From: Vicinamibacteria bacterium
GTDB taxonomy: Bacteria; Acidobacteriota; Vicinamibacteria; Fen-336
Direction of reading: 5' to 3'
DNA: 33,000 bases
Assembly (NCBI GenBank): GCA_025923995.1
Contig: JAICEW010000028.1
Span: 1-33,000, forward strand
Position numbers and translations under genes: made by a program. Positions 20,843 to 29,550 of this stretch are shown here, one piece after another. How positions within the stretch are numbered: position 1 is the first letter of the stretch; every line of letters starts with the position of its first letter. The notes beneath the pieces were generated by a model, which saw nothing but the letters and a program-made list of their open reading frames with translations, was not told the DNA's origin and did not search any database.

Positions 20843-22780
20843 TCACCACGATCGGGCCGCTTCGATCCGGGCCCAGACCGGCTCGATCGCCTTGCCGAAG
20901 CGCGCCTGGGGAGACGAGGGCTCGAGCCCGGCCGCGCGCTCCCGCTCGTCGACCGCGCCCTTGGCCGTCTCGAACGCGGCCGCCAGCGAGGCGGCCCCCG
21001 GCAGCGCGTCGCGGATGAACGCGGCGCCGAACTCGGTCACCACGTTGTCGTCGCCGCAGCCGAACGAGGTCCGGTCCGAGGCGGCCGACGTCACCACGAT
21101 CGTATGGTCGTCGGCCAGCTGGTCGATGAAGGCGCCGGAGTAGCAGGCGGAGATGACGATCACGCGCCAGCGGATGCCGGACGCGTCGAGCGCGTCGCGC
21201 AGCTCGGGCCCGTCCAGCCCCGACAGGTCGAGCGCCCCGTTCGAGACGGAGAGCTCCGGGTCGTCCGAGCCGTGGGACGTGAGCATGAGGAACAGCACGT
21301 CCTCGTCGGGATCCATGCGCTCGGCCATGCGCGCGAGGGCGTGGCGCAGCCCGGGCACGGTCGCCAGCGGATGCGTCTCGCGGTCACGGCCGTCGTTGAC
21401 CAGGAGCAGCGAGCGGCCGGAGGCGCGGTAGCGCTTCGCCACCACGCTTTCGGTCAGCTTGAGCTCCTCCGCGAAGACCTTCTGCTCGCCGTAGCCCGCG
21501 AAGCCCAGGAAGAACACGTCGGGCCGGCCCGGCCGGCCGGGGGCGACGCGCGCGGCGGCATCGTCGATGCGCGCCGCCTGCTCGAAGAGCAGGGTCTCGT
21601 CCGCGACGGGATCGCCGCGCTCGTCCGCGTCGTCGTACGCGTCGTACCAGAAGCTCGACTGCACCCAGGCCTTGCTGGTTCCCCAAGCGAAGAGCGCCGC
21701 GGCCAGCACCGCGGCCGTGAGCGCGCCCGGTCGCGGCCGCCCCGTCGCCACCAGCGCGCGGTGCAGGTGGATGCCGGCGACGGCGGCCAGCAGCACGTAG
21801 CAGGGACCCTGCCAGGGGGGGGAGCCCCACTCGCGGATCGACAGGCCCAGGACCAGTACGAGCGGCAGCGCGCCCACCATCGCGGCCAGCACCGACCGGA
21901 AGTGCACCTCGCGTGCGCTCGCCCGGTGCGCGGCCCACGCCACCAGCAGCAGGCCGCCCGCGTACCAGGCGACGCCGCCGGTCCCGCCCAGGTACCACTC
22001 CGCCCCTTCACCCGCCCGGTAGCGGTCGAACGCCAGCCACACGGCGAGCGCGAGGGCGGCGCAGCAGGCGATGACGGCGTCGCTCGAGGCCGCTCCGCCC
22101 TCGGGCCCGACGCGCCAGAGCAGCCGTCGAGCGAGCGCGCGCAGGAACCCGGCGGGCCGCGCGGCCTCGTCGGGCGCGGAAGTCGCCGGCTCGACGGTCG
22201 GGCGGTGGGACGCGACGTACTCGACCGGAGCGGCCGGCGCCGCGTCGCCCATCAACGCGCGGATGCGCTCGGCCAGGCCCTTCGCGTCCAGGCCCTGCGA
22301 CGCCCCGCGCAGGGGAAGGATGAAGGCGGAGATGGGATCGACCCAGAGGAACACGTGCGTGTCGGTGCGCGTCACGTCCCTCACGGCCGACCAGCGCGTC
22401 CAGGACTCACCGTGGTCCCGCACGGTGCGCACGCCCTCCGAGGTCAGCTCCATCCGGAGCCGACCCAGGAAGTACCCTTCGCTGGCCGGACGGCTGACGT
22501 CCCGGAAGAGGCGCTGGGTCAGCGTCGCGGTCATCAGGTAGGCGCCCACTCCGACGAAGAAGGGGAGCGGCTGGTGCCGTCCACTGAGGACGGACGACAG
22601 GACGACGCCGGCGAGCAGCGGAAGGACGACGGCCAGCACCGTCTTCCACGCGGGCACGCGCGCGCGGACGCGCACGGTCCAGACCGCGAGCCAGGCGGAC
22701 CAGTCCTCCTGCGTCAGCTCCCCTTCGATGACGATGGGATCGGCGGCCGGGTCCAGCTGCGGTACGTCCGGCTCGTCCAT
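20843..22780 (-). CDS. Membrane legumain-like (C13) cysteine peptidase with YcxB-like domain
   Basis: A 645-residue protein. Residues about 45-90 contain two helices, followed by a YcxB-like domain (about 100-165, SEGYFLGRLRMELTSEGVRT then ESWTRWSAVRDV). A second membrane block of about five helices covers roughly 225-360. The C-terminal part (about 405-645) is a clan CD peptidase of the C13 (legumain/GPI8) type: FLMLTSHGSDDPELS with His503 and VIVISACYSGAFIDQL with Cys546, the catalytic pair. No signal peptide is seen. An 8-nt C run on the coding strand (21815-21822) lies in the membrane block. The gene lies 15 nt after the NtrC-type regulator and 10 nt before the SGNH hydrolase, so it is part of that operon. 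The protease target is unknown. Confidence 0.82.
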   Translation of the reverse strand: MDEPDVPQLDPAADPIVIEGELTQEDWSAWLAVWTVRVRARVPAWKTVLAVVLPLLAGVVLSSVLSGRHQPLPFFVGVGAYLMTATLTQRLFRDVSRPASEGYFLGRLRMELTSEGVRTVRDHGESWTRWSAVRDVTRTDTHVFLWVDPISAFILPLRGASQGLDAKGLAERIRALMGDAAPAAPVEYVASHRPTVEPATSAPDEAARPAGFLRALARRLLWRVGPEGGAASSDAVIACCAALALAVWLAFDRYRAGEGAEWYLGGTGGVAWYAGGLLLVAWAAHRASAREVHFRSVLAAMVGALPLVLVLGLSIREWGSPPWQGPCYVLLAAVAGIHLHRALVATGRPRPGALTAAVLAAALFAWGTSKAWVQSSFWYDAYDDADERGDPVADETLLFEQAARIDDAAARVAPGRPGRPDVFFLGFAGYGEQKVFAEELKLTESVVAKRYRASGRSLLLVNDGRDRETHPLATVPGLRHALARMAERMDPDEDVLFLMLTSHGSDDPELSVSNGALDLSGLDGPELRDALDASGIRWRVIVISACYSGAFIDQLADDHTIVVTSAASDRTSFGCGDDNVVTEFGAAFIRDALPGAASLAAAFETAKGAVDERERAAGLEPSSPQARFGKAIEPVWARIEAARSW

Positions 22781-22795
22781 CTGCGGCGGCGACCG

Positions 22796-24156
<1,361 letters not shown>

Positions 24157-24160
<4 letters not shown>

Positions 24161-25293
24161 GCCTGGCCCTCGGGCGCCAATGGTAGCGTGAACTCCACCG
24201 TCAGGCCGGGCCCGGGCTCGTTGCGCCAGGCGCCGATGCGGCCGCCGTGGTCCTCCACGATCCCCTTCACGATGGTGAGGCCCAGCCCGGTGCCGCCGGC
24301 CCGCGTCGTGAAGAAGGGCTCGAACATCCGGTGCACGGCGGCGCCCGGCGCGCCGGTCCCGCGGTCGATGGTGCGGACGCGGGCCAGACCCGGGACCCGC
24401 CGGGCCAGCTCGATCTCGATGCCGTCCGTCTCCGGGCTGTGGTCCGCCGCGTTGTCGAGCAGGTTCACGACCACCTGCTCGATGCGCTGGCGGTCGATCA
24501 GGACGGGCAGCTCGTCGTCCGCGGGAGCGTGCAGCGTCACCGCCCGCGGCCGTCGCGCGGGGTTCCGCCGCCAGGCGTCGATCGCGCCGCGGCAGAACGC
24601 GACCAGGGACTCGCGGCGGCGCTCGGACCGGGGCTGGGGCCGCGCCACGTCGAGCAGGTCCCGCATCAGCGCGCTGAGCCGGTCCACCTGCTCGCGGATG
24701 ATGTCCACCAGCATGGTGCGGTCGGGGTCGCTCCCGGCGTCGAGCCCCAGCGACTCGGCGGCCGCCTCGACCGCGGCCAGCGGGTTGCGCACTTCGTGGG
24801 CGACGCCCAGGAGCAGGTCGCCGATGGCGGCCCGCCGCTCGAAGGCCGCCATGCGCCGCGCCATCTCCCGCTGCTCGGTGACGTTGCGCAGGATGACCAC
24901 CCGCTCGCCGAGCAGCGGCTTCGCCCCCTGGATGCGCAGGAGGCTGGCCTCGTAGACGTCGCCCGTCTCCGGCTCGTGCAGCTGGGGGGGGCCGGGGGGG
25001 GGCGCCTCGGCCGTGGCGCCCGCCAGCCACTCGCGGCAGAACGGCAGCCGGTCCGCCAGCGGCTCGCCGATCAGCTCGCGCAGCGGGCGGTCGATGCGGT
25101 GGGCCAGCGACCGGTTCAGGCGGCGGATGCGTCCCTCGTGGTCCAGGATGGCCACCAGCTCGGGCAGCGCGTCGAACGTCAGCTCCAGCGCCACCTTGGC
25201 GTGGAGGAGGCGCTCGGTGAGCGAGGGGCCAGGCGCGGGCAGGAGACCGTCCTCCTGGCCGTGCGGCTCGCGGTCGCCCGGCAGGGAGGACAT
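24157..25293 (-). CDS. PAS-containing sensor histidine kinase (NtrB-like)
   Basis: A 378-residue soluble kinase from the ATG at 25293. An ATG 63 nt further upstream (25356) is possible. A PAS domain (about 32-140) begins with ALELTFDALPELVAILDHEG. The H-box is LLLGVAHEVRNPLAAVEAAA with His166. The ATPase domain has the N-box VVNLLDNAADHS, DRGTG, a FEPFFTT motif and GTGLGLTIVKGIVEDHGG. No transmembrane segment is present, so sensing is cytoplasmic or by contact. A proline-rich loop in the PAS region is encoded by C9 and C8 tracts. The gene follows the binding-protein gene by about 80 nt and overlaps the regulator by 4 nt. Confidence 0.92.
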
Positions 25294-25371
25294 CGCCAGG
25301 ACAGCTCCCGAAGGGATGCGCGGGCGAAGGCTAACGTAGGGCAGAAGAGGCGTCAACGACGGTTCCTCCCG

Positions 25372-26295
25372 TCAGAACACCCGCTGCGCCGCCTTCAAGG
25401 CCTCCTCCGGGATGGACACGCGCAGCTGGTCCGCGATCTTCTTGTTGATCATGAGCTCCGCGCGCGGGACCAGGACCCCGAGGCGGCCGGCCTTCTCCCC
25501 GCGCGTGATGCGGTTGACCTGCTCCGCGATGGCCTGGCCGATCGATGCCGACTCGGGGCTGTTGCTGACGAGCGCTCCCTCCTTGATCAGGGTCGCGCTC
25601 GAGCTGTACACCGGCTTGCCGGCCGAGACGGCGGCCTGCATCACGAACCGCCGGGTGTCTTCGGCCTGGAAGAACGGGTCGGGCGGGAGCCAGACCGCGT
25701 CCACCGCCTGGGGGCCGCTCAGCAGGTCGCGGACCGTCTGGGGCAGCGCCTGCAGTGACGGCACCTGGCGAAGGACGAGGTCCACCTTCATGACCGACGC
25801 CGCGCGCTTGGCGTCCTCGAGCTGGCGGCTCAGCCCCGCTGCGTTGAAGACGACGCCGATGCGGGCCGCCCTGGGGTTGACGGCGCGGAAGGCGACCAGC
25901 TGGTTGCGCGCCGGCACCTCGTACGCGACGCCGGTGACGTTCGGCCCTTCCAGCGCGCTCAGGACCGCCGCGTCGCTCACCATGCTGTACACGAGCGGCA
26001 CCTCGGCGGCCAGCTCGCGCGCCGCCTGCGCCGCCAGCGGCCCCATCGCCACCACCACCGCCGCGGACTGCTTGATGCCGGGCAGCAGGCGCTCCGCCTC
26101 CGCCCGGCTGCCGCGCAGGTCGTAGGTCGTCACGTTGTGCGCCGGGGTGGCCGTGCGGAGCGCGTCCACCGCGGGCTTCCACCCCGGCGCGTCGCTGCTC
26201 AGGAGCAGCGCGATCTCGGCGGCCGTCGCCGGCCGCGGGGCGGCGAGCCCCACGGCCAGCAGGCCGGACAGGAGGAACAGGGGTCCCTTGGACAT
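25372..26295 (-). CDS. ABC-type substrate-binding protein (TrpX/PF04392-like)
   Basis: A 307-residue protein with a Sec signal peptide (residues 1-25, ending PATAAE). Motifs of the PF04392 'ABC transporter substrate-binding' family are seen: VVVAMGPLAAQAARE, PLVYSMVSDA, RIGVVFNAAGLSRQ, VDAVWLPPDPFF, KPVYSSSATLIKEGALVS and ELMINKKIADQLRVSIP. The family has a two-lobe periplasmic-binding fold. No permease or ATPase gene is nearby, so it may deliver its ligand as a signal to the two-component system. It follows the TonB receptor by 7 nt, so ligand entering through that receptor could be what it binds. The ligand is unknown. Confidence 0.88.
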   Translation of the reverse strand: MSKGPLFLLSGLLAVGLAAPRPATAAEIALLLSSDAPGWKPAVDALRTATPAHNVTTYDLRGSRAEAERLLPGIKQSAAVVVAMGPLAAQAARELAAEVPLVYSMVSDAAVLSALEGPNVTGVAYEVPARNQLVAFRAVNPRAARIGVVFNAAGLSRQLEDAKRAASVMKVDLVLRQVPSLQALPQTVRDLLSGPQAVDAVWLPPDPFFQAEDTRRFVMQAAVSAGKPVYSSSATLIKEGALVSNSPESASIGQAIAEQVNRITRGEKAGRLGVLVPRAELMINKKIADQLRVSIPEEALKAAQRVF

Positions 26296-26302
26296 GCCGG
26301 CC

Positions 26303-29290
26303 TTAGAACCCCACCTTGAGCGCGAGCTGCACCTGGCGCGGCGCCAGGGCCTTCTCGTAGCGGCCGTAGAGCGAGCGGCCGGACGCGTCGGGCAGCGGCT
26401 CGGACGGGAACGCCCCGCGCCCGAACACCTGGTTGGGCTGCACGAGGTTCGAGGTGTTGAAGACGTTGAACACCTCGACGATCGCCTCCAGGCTGCCGCC
26501 GCCCGTCATCTTGAACGTGCGCGTCAGCCGCACGTCGGCGGTGAAGTGCGGCTCGGTCAGCTCGCTGTTGCGTCCCAGGCTCGAGAGCGGGTCGGCCGGG
26601 TTCGTGCGCGCGCGGTCGGACAGCACGCCGTCGCCGTTGAGGTCCTCGCCGGCGCGGGCGGTGAACGGCCGGCCCGAGCCGGCGCTCACCACCGCCGAGA
26701 CCTGCATCGCCCAGGGCAGCTGGCACAGGCCGCTCAGCACCACGCGGTGGCGCTGGTCGTTCACCGACGGCCCCCGCTCCAGCGACGGATCGAAGCCCAC
26801 CGGCAGGCCGGTCGGATCCTCGGGGTTGCGTCCGCGGCCCGAGACCTGGGGTGTTCCGTAGTAGTCGAGAACGGTGTCCTCGGCCTTGGAGAGCGTGTAC
26901 GACAGCAGGAACTCGGAGCCGCGGCTGAAGCGCTTCGCGAGCGCGAAGGTCAGCCCCTTGTACCAGCTCTGGCCGTACGAGGTGTACTGCTGCAGCGCGC
27001 CCGACGTGCCCGCGCGCCCGTCCACGTCGTTGGGCCGCCGCCGGACGCCCAGATCGGGCAGCACCGGGTTGTAGTCGATGGTGCCGAGCTGGTTGAAGCC
27101 GCGCACCCAGAGCAGGTTCGTGTTCACGGTGAAGTCGGAGCCGATGGCCTGGTCCCAGCCCAGCGACACCTGGTGCGAGTAGGCCGTCTTCAGGCCGGGG
27201 TCGAGCGCGACCACGGTGGGCACGCCGGACTGCTCAGGCAGCGCGTGGTCCTCCGCGCGCCAGGCGGTCACCGAGGCCGGGAACACGCGCGTGTAGACGC
27301 GCACGTGGTCCGCGCCGTCCACGATGTCGGCGATGCCGGAGGCGGCCGAGATGTGGTCCGCGTAGAAGAGCCCGTAGCCCGCGTGCAGGGACGTGCGCCC
27401 GTCGCCGCGCGGGTCGAACGCGATCCCCACCCGTGGGGCGAAGTCGTTCGTGTCCTGCGGCGTCTCGTACTCGAACCGCGTGCCGCCGACGTTCGGGATC
27501 GAGTAGTCGTGCACCGGCCAGAACTGACGCTGGTAGCGCAGCCCGCCGCGCAGCGTGAGCCTGGGGCTCACCCTCCATTCGTCCTGCACGAAGGTGGAGA
27601 GCTCCTTGTACCAGTAGGTGATGCCCGGCTGGCCGTAGCCCTGCACGTACGCGGCGGGCAGCCCGAGCTGGAACGCCTCCAGCGCGGACAGCGGCGCCGA
27701 GCGCGCGGGCAGGCCGGCCAGCGTCTGCGCGGTGCCGGGCAGCGGGTTGAAGATGAACGCGCCGCCGAAGTAGGACGGCAGCGTCGAGCGGAGCGTGTGC
27801 GTCGCCTCGAAGTCGACGCCCGCCTTCACCATGTGGTTGCCGCCGAAGAAGCTCAGGGTGTCGGAGAGCTGGAAGCGGTCCTGCTTGCGCGAGAGGGGCG
27901 TGCTGGCGTTGCGGCCCGCCGTGGCCACTCCGCTCAGGATCAGGAGCGGACCGCCCTCGCCGTCCGACTCGCACGCGCCGTCGCAGCGCGGGTCGAGCGA
28001 CTGCGACCGCTGGTCGAACCGCGCGTACTGGAAGCGCGCCTCGTGCAGCCAGCGCGACGAGAGCATGTCCGTCTCGGAGGCGGACACGAACCAGTCCGTC
28101 CGCAGGAGCGCCGCGCCGGCGCTGCGGGCCACGCTGCCGCCGAAGGGCTCGGCGTTCTCGTCCAGCAGGTCGAAGAGGCTCCCGCGCAGGGTGAGCGTGT
28201 GGCGCGGGCTCCACTGGTGGTCGACCTTGGCCAGCACCTGCGTCGCGTCCGTGACGTAGGGCACGTTGCCCCGCTCGACCGGGAAGCCGGCCGCGTCCAG
28301 CGCGCCGGCCGCCGTCTCGTCGATGTTCACGAAGTTGTTGGCGTCGGTCGTGCTGCGCTCGAAGGAGAGGAAGAAGAAGGTCTGGCCCTTGCGGATGGGC
28401 CCGCCCAGCGTGCCGCCCCACTGCCACTGGCCGAAGTCCGCCTTGGGCCGGTCGATGGGATCGCCGTGGACGTCGTAGCGCTCGAAGTGGTCGCGCGCGT
28501 TCAGCGCGTCGTTGCGGAAGAACGCGAACGCCTCGCCGTGGAACTGGTTGGTGCCGGCGCGGGTGACGATGTTGACGACGCCGCCCGAGGCCTCGCCGAA
28601 CTCGGCCGAGTAGGAGTCGGTGAGGACCTGGAACTCGCGGATGGCCTCCTGGCTGAACAGGCCACGCACGCCGCCGAGGGTCGAGTCGTTGTTGTCGAAC
28701 CCGTCCACCATGATGTTGTTGGCGCGCGCCGACTGGCCCGTGAAGGACAGGCCGGAGGTGCCCACGATGCCGGAGGCCACGCGGTCCTGCACGACGCCAG
28801 GCGTGATCAGCGAGAAGCTGATGAAGTTCCGCCCGTTGATCGGCAGGTTGTGGATCTGGCTCTGGCCGACCGTGTAGGTGACCGCGCTGCGGCGCGAGTC
28901 GAGGGCCGGCAGCGCGTCGGTGACCGTGATGGTCTCCTGCACGCCGGTGAGGCGCAGCGAGAAGTCGGCGCGGGCCGACTGGCCCAGCAGCAGCGGCACG
29001 TTCTCGCGCACCTGTCCGCCGAAGCCGAACAGCTCCGCGGTCACGGTGTAGACGCCCGGCGGGACGTTCGGCAGCAGGTAGCGCCCGGCGGTGTCCGTCG
29101 CGGTGCTGCGCGTGAGCGCGGTGTCCACGCTGACGGCGGTGATGCCGACGCCGGGAACGACGGCCCCGGTCTCGTCCCGAACGACGCCCTCGAGGTCCGC
29201 GCCCGTGACCCGGGACTGCGCGCTCACCAGCCTGGGCACCAGCAGCATCAGGGCCAGGGCGGCGGCGCACCACCTGTTCCAGCGGTCCAT
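26303..29290 (-). CDS. Oar-like TonB-dependent receptor
   Basis: A 995-residue outer-membrane protein from the ATG at 29290, with GGAGG 8 nt upstream. A signal peptide (to LVSAQ, about residue 25) is followed by a carboxypeptidase-regulatory-like beta-sandwich (about 30-115, DLEGVVRDETGAVVPGVGI then TDTAGRYLLPNVPPG). The plug domain (about 125-245) has INGRNFISFSLITPGV and DGFDNNDSTLGGV, and the beta-barrel runs to the end. The last residue is Phe (VQLALKVGF), as expected for barrel insertion by BamA. Oar-like receptors import large or complex ligands or act in surface adhesion. It opens a leftward operon that continues with a binding protein and a two-component system. An extension to 29443 has no start signal and is rejected. 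Confidence 0.92.
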   Translation of the reverse strand: MDRWNRWCAAALALMLLVPRLVSAQSRVTGADLEGVVRDETGAVVPGVGITAVSVDTALTRSTATDTAGRYLLPNVPPGVYTVTAELFGFGGQVRENVPLLLGQSARADFSLRLTGVQETITVTDALPALDSRRSAVTYTVGQSQIHNLPINGRNFISFSLITPGVVQDRVASGIVGTSGLSFTGQSARANNIMVDGFDNNDSTLGGVRGLFSQEAIREFQVLTDSYSAEFGEASGGVVNIVTRAGTNQFHGEAFAFFRNDALNARDHFERYDVHGDPIDRPKADFGQWQWGGTLGGPIRKGQTFFFLSFERSTTDANNFVNIDETAAGALDAAGFPVERGNVPYVTDATQVLAKVDHQWSPRHTLTLRGSLFDLLDENAEPFGGSVARSAGAALLRTDWFVSASETDMLSSRWLHEARFQYARFDQRSQSLDPRCDGACESDGEGGPLLILSGVATAGRNASTPLSRKQDRFQLSDTLSFFGGNHMVKAGVDFEATHTLRSTLPSYFGGAFIFNPLPGTAQTLAGLPARSAPLSALEAFQLGLPAAYVQGYGQPGITYWYKELSTFVQDEWRVSPRLTLRGGLRYQRQFWPVHDYSIPNVGGTRFEYETPQDTNDFAPRVGIAFDPRGDGRTSLHAGYGLFYADHISAASGIADIVDGADHVRVYTRVFPASVTAWRAEDHALPEQSGVPTVVALDPGLKTAYSHQVSLGWDQAIGSDFTVNTNLLWVRGFNQLGTIDYNPVLPDLGVRRRPNDVDGRAGTSGALQQYTSYGQSWYKGLTFALAKRFSRGSEFLLSYTLSKAEDTVLDYYGTPQVSGRGRNPEDPTGLPVGFDPSLERGPSVNDQRHRVVLSGLCQLPWAMQVSAVVSAGSGRPFTARAGEDLNGDGVLSDRARTNPADPLSSLGRNSELTEPHFTADVRLTRTFKMTGGGSLEAIVEVFNVFNTSNLVQPNQVFGRGAFPSEPLPDASGRSLYGRYEKALAPRQVQLALKVGF

Positions 29291-29395
29291 GCGTCCATCC
29301 TCCAGGTCCCGCCGGGTGAGGGTCCCCGCCAGAGACTCCTGCGCGCAGAGCAAGGCGTGAGCCAGCGCACGGACCGCTCCTTCTGCCCGAAACGT

Positions 29396-29411
29396 GTCCA
29401 CCCGGGTGAAC
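29396..29411. promoter_or_regulatory. CACCCGGGTG-centred dyad upstream of TonB receptor
   Basis: CACCCGGGTG (29399-29408) is a perfect 10-bp palindrome, extended by GT (29396-29397) and AC (29410-29411) with one mismatch on each side. It lies 106 nt upstream of the receptor start in the divergent region shared with the third ADOP gene. It could be an operator. Ten-base GC palindromes are not rare at this base composition. Confidence 0.35.
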
Positions 29412-29435
29412 GAAAGTGCGGCCGAGCGGGGCCTT

Positions 29436-29478
29436 CGTCTCAAGACGGTGAGACGTGAGTCTCAGACGGCGTGAGACG
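29436..29478. promoter_or_regulatory. Four alternating GTCTCA/TGAGAC half-sites
   Basis: CGTCTCA (29436-29442), TGAGACG (29449-29455), GTCTCA (29459-29464) and TGAGACG (29472-29478) alternate in orientation with spacers of 6, 3 and 7 nt. Three overlapping dyads result. The block lies about 70 nt upstream of the ADOP start at 29551 and 146 nt upstream of the TonB receptor, an ideal place for a cooperative repressor or activator. No regulator gene is adjacent, so the binder must be encoded elsewhere. Confidence 0.65.
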
Positions 29479-29550
29479 AGCGCGTCGAACTTCCCGGCCT
29501 CCCTGCGCGTTAACGAGGCGGGGGGACGACCGTCCGCCGAGGAGGTGAGC

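Noticed and set aside
20843-21500. Caspase/metacaspase (C14) assignment
   Set aside because: The SHGS and SACYSG motifs with this spacing, without a caspase p20 Q-A-C-R-G motif, fit the C13 family better.
26135-29458. Rightward open frame of about 1100 codons
   Set aside because: It is antisense to the TonB receptor and has no family motif.
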